Source of the DNA: Nematostella vectensis
Lineage: Eukaryota > Cnidaria > Anthozoa > Actiniaria > Edwardsiidae
Direction of reading: 5' to 3'
Length of the DNA stretch: 64,000 bases
Assembly: GCF_932526225.1 (NCBI RefSeq)
Contig: NC_064045.1
Span: 7,114,998 to 7,178,997 of the forward strand
Under the pieces are notes generated by a model that had not been told where the DNA came from, made no database searches, and saw only the letters and a program-made list of their open reading frames with translations. The first letter of the stretch is position 1. Each line of letters begins with the position of its first letter. Of this stretch, positions 46,341 through 57,200 are shown piece by piece. The translations under genes were made by a program, and so were the position numbers.

Positions 46341-47699
46341 ATGTTACTCGTTTCCGCAGTCCGATTCGGACGGACTCACCAAGTGCGACTTCTACTGAAG
46401 GCGGGAATAAACACGGAGAATCGAGACGACAGAGGCCGAACCGCGCTAGTGTATTGCTGCTTTCTGAAGAACCCTCAGACAAGGCAGACTATATTGAAGC
46501 TGCTTTTGGCCTCTGGAGCCAAGGTTAATAAGCGGGACCACTTGGGTCGGAGTGCACTTCTGTGGGCTTGTTTACAAGGTCTTGTGGACGTGGTAACAAG
46601 TCTTGTAAACGATTCACAAAGCGAGGTCGACCTCAATTTAACAGACAATGACGGCAACACGAGTCTTCTTCTTGCGGTCAAATCTGGAAATCTGGAAATG
46701 GTGCGACTACTTCTGCGCTTGTTAAGACGTTCCTTGAGTAATAATACTACTAGTTTTATTCATCGTTGTAACAACAGAGGAATTTCGCCTTTGTTAGCGG
46801 CGTTTCTACGCGGGGATAAAGACTGCGCGCGCGTTTTGGTGCAAGGCGGTGCTCAAGTGTCTTGTGTTGTCTGGTATCTCAAGGATTGCGTGGCTGAGAG
46901 CGAAATTCAAGAGTTGAGTGGATCTCAAGAGGCAGTGTTTAGTTTTCTTGGCAAAAGTCGTGACCCGAGATATCACGCTGAGATCTTGACAAACAAAGGC
47001 ATTCTGGAATTTCTATTTTCAGATGATGAGAAAATTACATCAAAACAACGAAAAATAACCCTCAGAATACAGTGTGATTTTGAACATCTGAAAGATAAAA
47101 GGTCGGGGAGTTTTTCGTCAACTAAAGCCACTATTGGACCTAAATCGCTAACCACACAAAGTTTGCTTGCTGGAAACGAAAGTTTATCGATCGACGCCGA
47201 TATCGAATCGTGTTGCTCCGAATCCCGCCAAGAAGTCGATTCGGCATTGGCGACTAAATGCATGGGAGAGTTAAAAATAATGGACTATTCATCGACGCAA
47301 GATTCGGTTTTAAAACTCTACGATATCTACACCGATCAGCTTTGTACATCTTACAGAGTGGGAATGCCAATTTGCCGCTATAAAACCCCGCCTCCCCTGC
47401 CCCCACCCCCACCCCCTCTGCGTAAAGAATCCTCAAAATCCACCCGGTCCCCCAAGGTTAGCCTTCAGCACCACTCAGGTAGTGACGTCACTCGCTACCT
47501 TTCCACCAAACGTGGCTCGGGCTCGTCTGGCACAGGGTTACCGTACATGCAGGAATCAGCGTTTGATCGGCAGATGCGTTTGAAGTACGCGCGCTCCAGT
47601 CGCGCGGCTAGCATGCAAGTCGGTAAACTGCCGGCCATAGGGCATGCCGGGAAGAAACTGAAGAGGACCAAGTCGTCCGTCACAATCACGCTAAGGTAG
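46341..47699 (+). CDS. ANKRD34-like ankyrin repeat protein, paralogue 1
   Basis: An intronless frame of 452 codons starting in a strong context (ACCACCATGT). Residues 1-190 are ankyrin repeats: LLLKAGINTENRDDRGRTAL, then LLLASGAKVNKRDHLGRSAL, LNLTDNDGNTSLLLAVKSGN and ISPLLAAFLRGD. The middle is low complexity, with a polyproline run near 355-365. A short motif at about 322-340 (VLKLYDIYTDQLCTSYR) is shared with paralogue 2, and the basic tail ends SSVTITLR. The lengthened first repeats and the GRTALVYCC / GRSALLWAC pattern resemble the animal ANKRD34/ANKRD63 group. Proteins of this type act as binding scaffolds; partners are unknown. It is convergent with paralogue 2. No promoter motif is clear. 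Confidence 0.85.
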   Translation: MLLVSAVRFGRTHQVRLLLKAGINTENRDDRGRTALVYCCFLKNPQTRQTILKLLLASGAKVNKRDHLGRSALLWACLQGLVDVVTSLVNDSQSEVDLNLTDNDGNTSLLLAVKSGNLEMVRLLLRLLRRSLSNNTTSFIHRCNNRGISPLLAAFLRGDKDCARVLVQGGAQVSCVVWYLKDCVAESEIQELSGSQEAVFSFLGKSRDPRYHAEILTNKGILEFLFSDDEKITSKQRKITLRIQCDFEHLKDKRSGSFSSTKATIGPKSLTTQSLLAGNESLSIDADIESCCSESRQEVDSALATKCMGELKIMDYSSTQDSVLKLYDIYTDQLCTSYRVGMPICRYKTPPPLPPPPPPLRKESSKSTRSPKVSLQHHSGSDVTRYLSTKRGSGSSGTGLPYMQESAFDRQMRLKYARSSRAASMQVGKLPAIGHAGKKLKRTKSSVTITLR

Positions 47700-48975
47700 T
47701 GCGCATGCGCTATGAAAGGCAAACTAACGAACAATGGAGGACAATCCAGGCCAGTGGTTTGTGAAGCAAAACGATGCTTGTACTTAGAAGCAGACAAGTA
47801 AGTCCTTGGAAAACTCGAGTATTGCAGCCCAGTCCCAGGAGTTCTCACCTGGTTTCCTTTGATCGGAGATGAACCGTGAGGTAGCCTGGGGACTGGGACG
47901 AACTCTTACCATCCACAGGAAACCCGATAAGAACGTCTGGAACTCCTTTGAAAAAAAAGTATTTGACCAGCCGTTGATGCAAGCCAGCGGGTCGGGCGCC
48001 TTAGAGTGTGGGATAGAGGGGTTCTTTCTGTCGATAAGAATATAACACATAAATGATGATTTTATTGCACAGCTAAAAACACCGGAATTTCGACAGGGGG
48101 CATAGGAAGTTATACCCTGGGTAACAGTCTCTTGCTTTTCTCGCTAAGTGACGCTCCGTGCCAAGTCGCTCGATTACTGACTCTGAGGTTGACTTGGAGC
48201 AAGTCTACAGTAATCGCTCTGTGAAACGCTCGACACGGCGACCCCGGGGGAGGGTGTATTCTGTGTAAAGCAAGACATCGCCTGCGCATGCGCATGTTTA
48301 GCTCTTGTACGTGAGCGTACAACACAACCTTTGACACGGCGCCATTATCAACGCTATTTCTACCCTTAGGCTTTTATAATATGCTTGGTAAATCAGCTAC
48401 TAGTTTGGATTGAAGGTTGCCTTGTTGCTTTTGATGCCTTTCCTGTTGTTGCCAAGAAAAGCGAGACCACAATGAACTTTTGCTTAGCATACTGGACGTA
48501 TTTTATTGGAGCCCTGTAAACCATTTTGTGTTCATTACTTTAATATATATAAATATAATCAAATAATATTTGTATATCTACATCCAACGTCAAATCAACG
48601 TATGAGCGACTCGATAAACAATAGATATACACACTTTTTTTTATAAGAACTTCTTGATAAGAACGCTTCAGTTTTTCATTTCCTACCCTATCCAGTAGTT
48701 ATCTCTATTGAATTATGATAAAAGCAACGATTCAAATTGTATTCTTGTAAACAGAGGCATTTAGTGGGTCACAAATTCATGACTTCTATACCGTGTTTTG
48801 GATCTGCGAAATTCATGAACGAAGCTTGAGTTTCTTTTTCCGTTCCTAGGCTACAATTGATGAAAAAATAGGAACAATCCATGCTTAGTAGGACAAAAAA
48901 GGTTCTTATATTAAAAAAAAGAGTGCAAATTCGCTTCTCCTCTCTTTAATGCGTTCGTGTGTGCTTTCCTCGCGC

Positions 48976-49782
48976 CTATCTTCGTTCTATGCACGACTTA
49001 CACTGTCTAGTAGGATAGGAATTCGTCAACTGCTCGGTATAGAGATTAAAAAGTTTCGGTAGGTTACAAGAGGCCCGCTGTTTCGGAGCTGTGTGTGGCT
49101 TTGGTCTTTTACCAGCCACTGGTTTAATTCCTGCCGAAGTTAAACTCGGCCTCTGTGGCACATGCCCTCTGTTGACGTGAGCTACGTCTAGTAACACATC
49201 AACCAGATCTTTATAGCCGAGCTGTCTTACAAGAGACATTGCGCTTTCACCCGCATTATTTCTTCTGTTTACATCAAAGCGATTTCGTCTGAACGCTCTC
49301 GCTATTAAAGTAACTATTTTAGCGTTCCCTGACATGCACGCCAATATGAGGTTTGTGTTCCCTTGGTTATCAATGCTTCCAAGATCTAGATCTAATTGTG
49401 GATTACCTTGGAAGATTCTAAGTACGTCTTCTCTGCCGTGATAGCAAGCCCAAGAAAGCGCCGATCGTCCGGTCTTATCTGTTATCTTCACCTTCGCACC
49501 GTAGTTCACAAGCATTTTTAACGAAATCCGTCGAAGTTTCGCATTTTCCAAAAACACAGCTCTTATTAAAGCCGTTTCTCCGCTCAATTCGTCTCGGCTA
49601 TTGACATTAACCCCTGCGTCTAACAGCAATCTTAACTGACGAAGCCGACCTTTGCTGACCGCATCTAATAGAATTCGTGGTCTTCCCCAAGTTATTTCTG
49701 ACTCCTCAGTGCAATCGTGTTTGTCCCAAGCTTTCCGAGGTGTCAATAAACCTTTATTAGCACTGCAAAATGCGGGAAACAT
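48976..49782 (-). CDS. ANKRD34-like ankyrin repeat protein, paralogue 2
   Basis: An intronless frame of 268 codons, the shortest of the three paralogues. After about 30 N-terminal residues come four to five ankyrin repeats with the same spacing as paralogue 1 (LLLDAGVNVNSRDELSGETA, MLVNYGAKVKITDKTGRSAL, LDLGSIDNQGNTNLILACMS, VNRRNNAGESAMSLVRQLGY). A short basic linker leads to LPKLFNLYTEQLTNSYP near residues 243-260, the counterpart of the motif in paralogue 1. The protein ends soon after that motif, so the motif alone seems enough as a C-terminal element. It is transcribed towards paralogue 1, and both lie between the inverted repeats at 45.4 and 50.2 kb. Function unknown. Confidence 0.85.
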   Translation of the reverse strand: MFPAFCSANKGLLTPRKAWDKHDCTEESEITWGRPRILLDAVSKGRLRQLRLLLDAGVNVNSRDELSGETALIRAVFLENAKLRRISLKMLVNYGAKVKITDKTGRSALSWACYHGREDVLRIFQGNPQLDLDLGSIDNQGNTNLILACMSGNAKIVTLIARAFRRNRFDVNRRNNAGESAMSLVRQLGYKDLVDVLLDVAHVNRGHVPQRPSLTSAGIKPVAGKRPKPHTAPKQRASCNLPKLFNLYTEQLTNSYPTRQCKSCIERR

Positions 49783-50126
49783 GGTATCAGCTCCCCAGAC
49801 ATACGGACACTTGTTGCTCGAGTGGTTCTTCTCTCCCGAGTCGCTTTGTGTACTCTAGACTTACCAGCTGTCAACAGATATGACTAACACACGCAACACC
49901 AGCCTTGCTTACGACTGGGTTGCTAAAACGACTCACGTCTCGACGATTTGCGCGCAGCGAATCGTCAGTTATCACTCATTCAATTACACCCATAAGGGCT
50001 ACGCATGATTTTGTCTTTGTTCTCCGATGTAAACATCTTTTGTTGAAATTGAATAGTTGGGATTACTCGAACGCCGCCAAAAGATTTGACTGTCCCGGTA
50101 ATTAATCAAAGCCATTGACATTTAAG

Positions 50127-50306
50127 AAAACGTAGGAAGAAACCACCGGACAGCCTCTATCTGCTGGTGTGCGTCGGACCTTGTGGTCTGCGTCGACAGT
50201 TAATTAATTAATAAAACCTTTAAAAGAAAAAGTCGACAACAACGCCGATTTATGTTTTTTAGAACTATATTTCGGCAGGCCAATACCTGTCTTCTTCAGG
50301 TTATAA
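50127..50306 (-). repeat. Right member of the inverted repeat pair
   Basis: The reverse complement of 45,357-45,530, with AAACCACCGGACAGCCTC, AAGTCGACAACAACG, ATATTTCGGCAGGCCAATAC and CTTCAGGTTATAA. The two copies differ by small indels, for example an added GACCTTGTGGTC near 50,177-50,188. Confidence 0.8.
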
Positions 50307-50371
50307 ATTATAACCTATTAGGCCGGTAACATAAATCTTAGTTGTTGTCGACTTTTTCTTTTAAAGGTTTT
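50213..50371. repeat. Perfect 31-bp inverted repeat around a 97-bp loop
   Basis: The arm at 50,213-50,243 (it contains TTTAAAAGAAAAAGTCGAC) is exactly complementary to 50,341-50,371. The left arm overlaps the right member of the long inverted pair, so part of that element appears to have been duplicated in opposite orientation. Confidence 0.9.
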
Positions 50372-50518
50372 GACATTAAAGAGTTGGCCTTTTTTAGTCG
50401 TATAAGCTTGTCCATACTATCATTTTTGTATGGTGTACACTGACCCCCCCCCCCCCCAATATTCTAAAAAAAATTAAAAGAGAAGTAGGGGCGACCCGGT
50501 TTCCCTGAACTTCGCGTT

Positions 50519-50592
50519 GGAGTCAATTAGCAAAGAGGCCGCTCGTGACGAGCGGGAGTCAATTAGCAAAGAGGCCGCTCGTGACGAGCTGC
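50519..50592. repeat. Short tandem duplication with internal palindrome
   Basis: GAGTCAATTAGCAAAGAGGC followed by CGCTCGTGACGAGC occurs twice in tandem. Each copy ends in the palindromic GCTCGTGACGAGC, so each could form a small hairpin. Confidence 0.8.
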
Positions 50593-51001
50593 TGCGAAGG
50601 AGATTACAGCTACACCTCTGCACAAGTCCATAAAAAATGTCTGCGCTTGTATTGCCTGATATGCAGATATAAGTCGAAGTACTGGAGTTTTCACGCATTT
50701 CTAGAAAACATGGGAAATGCTGATACTTGCAACTTTGTCACTAATTTAGAGAAACCCAGTCCCCCAACAAATCGACCGAGCGATGGGGTGGGTTATCCAA
50801 ATATTTATATGCTGTTCTTTTTATCAGTTTATATCGACAACGAAAGACGCGTACTATTTGTTGGAGTTGGTTTTTGTTATGTTTAACATTCTTAGTGTGT
50901 TATCACACAATCTCCATTCAGGACCTGAAGGGGGTCCAAATCCCGTTTCCCGGCCGTTATTCTCGCAAAATCCCGGTGGCTGTACTGTATATTTACAACA
51001 G

Positions 51002-51051
51002 GGGAGGCGGGGGGGGGGGGGGGGGGGGGGGGGGGGGTGGGGGGGGGGGGT
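51002..51051. repeat. Long poly-G tract
   Basis: A run of nearly pure G, broken only by single C or T/A residues, of about 45 bases on the plus strand. It may form a G-quadruplex and is a likely site of sequencing or assembly length error. Open frames with poly-Gly or poly-Pro across it are meaningless. Otherwise 49,800-52,100 shows no gene. Confidence 0.9.
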
Positions 51052-52119
51052 GCTGAAAAGAGGGCCTAAATTTAGAAGGGTTAGGAGTCTTAGGAAGTGA
51101 CGTCCGCTGAGCAGCAAGGTTTGAAGTTTGATGCTATTAAAAAGTTCTTAAAATGCGAAAAATTATATAGATTAACAACGTTTTTAGCATAGACAAGAAA
51201 AGATTTACAAAAAACCCCGTTCCCGTTGGAGCATGTTGATTCCCGTTCCCGGTATCCCTAATCCAGTTTTCCCGGTAACCCTAATCCCGTTTTCCCGGCC
51301 CAAAATAAGGCGAATCCCGGCTCCCGTTTTACCCCTTCAGGATCCCTCTCCATTTCCAGCTCTTTTCTGTGAGCCCGCAGTACGTGCCCCCATGGCCAAA
51401 TCTCATTGTAACTTATACTTATAAGCTTACACAGATGCATATCGCTTCTTTCAAACATTATCAGTGGTCACATCAATTACCTAACTAAACTTGAAACAAG
51501 GCAGTCAGCAAAATGTTAGATTAAACGTTTGCTTAATCTAAACCGGGTGAAAGACTTTCTAATTGATATTACGACATCAAAAAGAAACCTTTCGATCAAA
51601 CGATATGAACATTCTCAAATGACATATTTCTCTACAAATACATTCATACGTTAAAAAGTAGCGCATCTCTTGAGTTGCATTTACAGGGAAATATAAACCC
51701 GGAGCTAGTTGTGTTTTGTCATTATCAAAGTAAGGGGTCAACGGAGTTACAAGGGACTGATCAAAAACCAGACAGGGCCTCCTTAAAAGATCAACAGGTT
51801 ACGAGTATCACCATGACAACGGGCTGCTATTCAAAAGAGGGTAAAATAATTTCAAAAGGCTGCATGCAGGATCGATAAGACATGATTATAATATTAGCGT
51901 ACTAAGCTGGCTTCTTATTGGTTGACGTAATTCTTGTGTTATATAAATTCCTAATCACTCTAATAACCTTTTATCCAAATGGTAATGGGCTTTTATTATG
52001 TGCACCCTTGCGTACCAGCGGTTATTAATCACCAAATCTCTTTGTTGCTGTATTATCTCTGTTTGTGTAACTAAGTCTAAAGAACTCACATAAAAGCTGC
52101 TTTAAAGTGTGATTTTAGA

Positions 52120-53679
52120 ATGTTGTCGGACGCAGTGGTACGTGGGAGAATTTATCAAGTAAAGTTTCTTCTGGAATCAGGATCCGTGAATGTGAATAGT
52201 ACGGATGAAGACGGCCAGACAGCGCTGACGAAGGCGATTTTACTACAGGATCAAATGCATCGCACACGATACAAACTCGTCCGTTGTCTCTTAGACCACG
52301 GTGCGAAGGTAAACATAGCGGACAAACACGGAAGAAATGCATTAATGTACACTGCTATTTGCGGACTTGAGGACCTCGCCGGGAAGATTTTACAGAAAGC
52401 GATACTTGACTTGGATTTGAATGCGGAGGATAATGACGGGAATACTGCACTGCTGCATGCCGCTTCGCGAGGTTACACGAGCATAGTTAGCCTCCTTATA
52501 AATGCATTGAAGAGATTTGGACTAGATTTGGACAAGAAGAACCATAGCGGTATGACACCACTTTTACAAGCGACGAAAAACGCACACGAAAAAGCTGCCT
52601 TGGTGTTGATAAACGAAGGAGACGCGAGTTTGACCATTAGGGATCCGGAACACAAGAAGAACGCGCGGGAATGGGCGAGTCATCACTCTCTGGGTGGTTT
52701 ATTAGAGAAAATTAATGAGAAACAGCCGATAGAAAAAGTTAAAGATGAGAGAGAAGAGCCGGACAGTGTCGATAGTCGAGGTGATTCGGGAACAAAGATG
52801 GAAGATGTGAACGAAAGTATTACATGCCGAAGAAGTGCAAAAAGTCGGCAAGGCGAGGACACAGATATGGCTTCTCCTAGCAACTTTGAGCGGCCGTCTT
52901 CCCGACCATCTTCGCGGCCGCACTCGAGACGAAAGACTGGGGTGCAAAGCCGACTAACGGTCCCTCGAATAAGTCTATCCCAGTGTGAATCACCGGAAGT
53001 AGTCATAACACCTACAACAGATGTGATCTCCGTTGAACCCAGCTTAGAAACACCGAAAAGAACGGAGGGAAGGGAGACTAAACATAGCGCGGGAAACGAT
53101 TCAAATACAGCCTCGACTCCGCGTCGACCTATCAGCGGGGACAGCACTCGGGAGAAGCCAATCACAGCAAAGGGTGAAATGCTACGATTATTACAGCTTT
53201 ATGGAGTCCAGACTTCGGACATCTACAGGGGCGGATTTGATGCCTCTACGCTGCCTCCTAGCGGATTTTGGCCCGATCCATTGGCACATTTACGAGACCC
53301 GTTTGGCAGCGCCTGTGAAGATATGGACCACTTTCCGGACACATTTTCCGAACTCCAATACTCGAGAATGTCTTCCAATAATCGTCGGCGGTCATCAGTT
53401 TTAGATCTTCCAACATCATCACGGCGGATGAGTATTGTGGGGGGTAGGGAGGGGAGGAAAACATCGACCATGGGGGGTGGGATGGGGTGTGGGCGTGGCC
53501 GCGGGATGATAAATCCCACTTTAGGCAAGGGAATCCACCCCGATGTGGGAAGAAAGGTATCAGTCGCCGCGGACAGGAGGACATCAATGATAACAAGACC
53601 GTTGATGGAGAGGCCGACGCTATCAAGAAGGAATTACAGTACAGTCGTATCACCAAACCTTAACTTATCACGCAGTTGA
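52120..53679 (+). CDS. ANKRD34-like ankyrin repeat protein, paralogue 3
   Basis: An intronless frame of 519 codons. Residues 1-195 are ankyrin repeats colinear with the other two paralogues (LLESGSVNVNSTDEDGQTAL, LLDHGAKVNIADKHGRNALM, LNAEDNDGNTALLHAASRGY, KKNHSGMTPLLQATKNAH). A long Ser/Arg/Thr-rich disordered region follows, with a repeated SSRPSSRPHSR-type stretch near 268-278. At about 353-372 lies MLRLLQLYGVQTSDIYRG, a diverged form of the C-terminal motif of paralogues 1 and 2. The tail is basic and Ser/Gly-rich (RRRSSVLD, RRMSIVGG: possible basophilic kinase sites). The sequence TGTGATTTTAG just before the ATG is acceptor-like, so a 5'UTR intron is possible. The gene lies outside the inverted repeat pair. 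Confidence 0.85.
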   Translation: MLSDAVVRGRIYQVKFLLESGSVNVNSTDEDGQTALTKAILLQDQMHRTRYKLVRCLLDHGAKVNIADKHGRNALMYTAICGLEDLAGKILQKAILDLDLNAEDNDGNTALLHAASRGYTSIVSLLINALKRFGLDLDKKNHSGMTPLLQATKNAHEKAALVLINEGDASLTIRDPEHKKNAREWASHHSLGGLLEKINEKQPIEKVKDEREEPDSVDSRGDSGTKMEDVNESITCRRSAKSRQGEDTDMASPSNFERPSSRPSSRPHSRRKTGVQSRLTVPRISLSQCESPEVVITPTTDVISVEPSLETPKRTEGRETKHSAGNDSNTASTPRRPISGDSTREKPITAKGEMLRLLQLYGVQTSDIYRGGFDASTLPPSGFWPDPLAHLRDPFGSACEDMDHFPDTFSELQYSRMSSNNRRRSSVLDLPTSSRRMSIVGGREGRKTSTMGGGMGCGRGRGMINPTLGKGIHPDVGRKVSVAADRRTSMITRPLMERPTLSRRNYSTVVSPNLNLSRS

Positions 53680-53889
53680 CAAGTCCAAGTGGACTGTAAA
53701 AGCTGGCTGGGAGCAAGAAAGCGAAATAGTCGGGTCGGAGTTTGTTCACAGCCGTCTTGAAACTTATTGCAGCTTTTCTCTTGTTCTATGATAAAGCTTT
53801 AAGCTAAGCATGCTTCACATTGTTAGACATGCTTGAAATGCTGTACTTAGGTAAGAAAATTTGCTAAAAACGGCAAACTTGCTGTAGCA

Positions 53890-53895
53890 AATAAA
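53890..53895 (+). terminator. Candidate poly(A) signal of ankyrin paralogue 3
   Basis: AATAAA lies 211 nt after the stop codon of the ankyrin gene on the same strand; a second AATAAA follows near 53,957. Confidence 0.45.
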
Positions 53896-54282
53896 TGTGA
53901 TTAGCTATAATTACATGATACGGGACAAGAGAGTATAAGAGTATGATTGAGAATGAAATAAAAGATGAAGATAAAATCAAACCACTTATTACATGAGGAC
54001 ATCATATGTTTTTCGTCAGAGTTTTCAGATGTTCGTTAAGCGGCCCTGAAAGAATTCGAAAGCTAATCAGATAATCAGATACTCATTCAACACCTTGTAG
54101 ATTTTCAATTAACTTACTCATAAATGTCAAGTCTGTTTTGAGAATTCATTTAAATGATCTAGCTAAAACGATCTACTACGAACTATTTCCCTGACCTTAC
54201 ATGTTATTGCATCCCACACTAAAAGATGGTAAGACAACCGACCAGCTGTAGATAAAATCTCCTGTGAAACAGATGTTATTTT

Positions 54283-57200
54283 CTAGTATGCCTTGGTGTC
54301 CCGGTCATGTGGGGCATTGAAGTCCACTATTGGACCAATGGGGAGGATGCCGCTTGGGTTAAGATTCACAAAACCACCCTGTAAAACACAAAAAAGACTT
54401 ATCAAGCACTGCAGCGGCGTAGGCAGGACTTTTAACAGGAGGGGCCCAAAAGGGGCTTTCAAGGCATTTTCTCCTGTATTTTAGATAATGTCTCATATAT
54501 TTACTGTATTTTTGGCTGCTAAAATGGGGGCCCGGGCCCACTAGGCCACCCCCCTGGCTAGCCCCTGCAATGTGTCCAGTATGCGGAGGACATTAGGGAG
54601 TCAAAAATTAGGGAGTAATCACAACACATTTTTGTATGACATTTCTGAAGGCCAATGGCTGTCTTCAAGTTTGAATGGCTATTATGGCATTTTTTAAAGT
54701 TCTTTCAAGGGGAATGAGGGCTTCTTTAATTATTTAGATTTCTAGTACACAAGAATATAAAGCAAACAAGTGGATTAAGGGATCCTTGATAATTCACTTA
54801 TCTAGAAACAGCAACGGCAATAACACACCAAATCTACATACACAAAATCTACATTTTTTTAAATTGAAATGCTTCAATCACATGAAAATCACCATGATTG
54901 ACTATTTGGTGGCAGACAATAACTTGACATATTAGTAGGGTGTTATTTGATCTAGCCTGCTAGTTTGAGGTTTCCTGTGGGTTCCTTCCCCTCTTCTAGC
55001 ACGGCACAGGAATCCTAAAAATCTGAATATACAGGGTTTTTTGGGGTGATTAATCTCACCCTGGCTGCATGTAGAAAAAATAATTCCTTACCCAGTATCC
55101 AATCTTGATGTGATTCATGTTGACTGTATCAGCTATTCCTCCTGTCTGGTAGATGTCACACAGGAACCCTTGGAGACTGGGACAGTCAGCAATTCTCTTC
55201 TTGTTGCACTGAAAAACAGTTAAGGTCCATAAATAAGGTAAAACTTCCAATCACTCACTCATTACAAATGTTGATTTTTAAAAATGTCTGAATAAATAAT
55301 CAAGAGTTTACATAGTTGAGAAAGGAAAACGGGTTCACAGAAAAAAAAATGTCACTATTATCACCATCAGAGCTTTAAGAGAAGAGAGTTCTTTTAGCCT
55401 TGATACTAGTGCTCAACTACCATGACACCCAAACCCCTTCTCTTGCAAGGCACCCATCTCCATTTTTCAGCAAGGCACCTATCCACCAAGACACGCATTT
55501 CCCCTCTCCACCAAGGTACCCCTCCCCCCTCTCCACCAAGACCCCATTCCCCCTCTCCACCAAGACACCCATCCCCCCTCTCCACCAAGGTACCCCTCCC
55601 CCCTCTCCACCAAGACCCCATTCCCCCTCTCCACCAAGACACCCATACCCCCTTCCTAGCAAGGCACCCATCCCTCTTCTCCAGCAAGACACCCATCCCC
55701 CCTCTCCACCAAGACACCCATCCCCCCTCTCCACCAAGACACCCATCCCCCCTCTCCACCAAGACACCCATACCCCCTCTCCACCAAGACACCCATTCCC
55801 CCTCTCCACCAAGACACCCATCCCCCCTCTCCACCAAGACACCCATCCCCCCTCTCCACCAATACACCCATCCCCCCTCTCCACCAAGACATCCATCCCC
55901 CCTCTCCACCAAGACACCCATCCCCCCTCTCCACCAAGACACCCATCCCCCCTCTCCACCAGGGCACCCATCCCCCCTCTCCACCAAGACACCCATCCCC
56001 CCTCTCCACCAAGACACCCATCCCCCCTCTCCACCAAGACACCCATCCCCCCTCTCCAGCAAGACACCCATTCCCCCTCTCCACCAAGACCCCATTCCCC
56101 CTCTCCACCAAGACACCCATTCCCCCTCTCCACCAAGACACCCATCCCCCCTCTCCACCAAGACCCCATTCCCCCTCTCCAGCAAGACACGCATTCCCCT
56201 CTCCACCAAGACCCCATTCCCCCTCTCCAGCAAGACACCCATCCCCCCTCTCCAGCAAGACACCCATCCCCCCTCTCCACCAAGACACCCATCCCTCCTC
56301 TCCACCAAGACACCCATCCCCCCTCTCCACCAAGACACCCATTCCCCCTCTCCACCAAGACCCCATTTCCCCTCTCCACCAAGACACCCATACCCCCTCT
56401 CCACCAAGACCCCATTTCCACTCTCCACCAAGACACCCATCCCCCCTCTCCACCAAGACACCCATCCCCCCTCTCCACCAAGACACCCATACCCCCTCTC
56501 CACCAAGGCACCCATCCCCCCTCTCCACCAGGACACCCATCCCCCCTCTCCACCAAGACACCCATCCCCCCTCTCCACCAAGACACCCATCCCCCCTCTC
56601 CACCAAGGCACCCATCCCCCCTCTCCACCAAGACACCCATCCCCCCTCTCCACCAAGACACCCATCCCCCCTCTCCACCAAGACACCCATCCCCCCTCTC
56701 CACCAAGACACCCATCCCCCCTCTCCACCAAGACACCCATCTACCCTCTCCACCAAGACACCCATCCCCCCTCTCCACCAAGACACCCATCCCCCCTCTC
56801 CACCAAGACACCCATCCCCCCTCTCCACCAAGGCACCCATCCCACCTCTCCACCAAGACACCCATCCCCCCTCTCCACCAAGACACCCACCCCCCTCTCC
56901 ACCAAGACACCCATACCCCCTCTCCACCAAGACACCCATACCCCCTCTCCACCAAGACACCCATCCCCCCTCTCCACCAAGACACCCATCCTTCATCTCC
57001 ACCAAGACACACATACCCCTCTCTCCACCAAGACACCCATCCCCCCTCTCCACCAAGACACCCATCCTTCATCTCCACCAAGACACCCATCCTTCAGCTC
57101 CACCAAGACACCCATACCCCCTCTCCACCAAGACACCCATACCCCCTCTCCACCAAGACACCCATCCCCCCTCTCCACCAAGACACCCATCCCCCCTCTC

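Noticed and set aside
50783-51117. Frames crossing the poly-G tract (poly-Gly on plus, poly-Pro on minus)
   Set aside because: They are driven by the homopolymer, whose length is unreliable.
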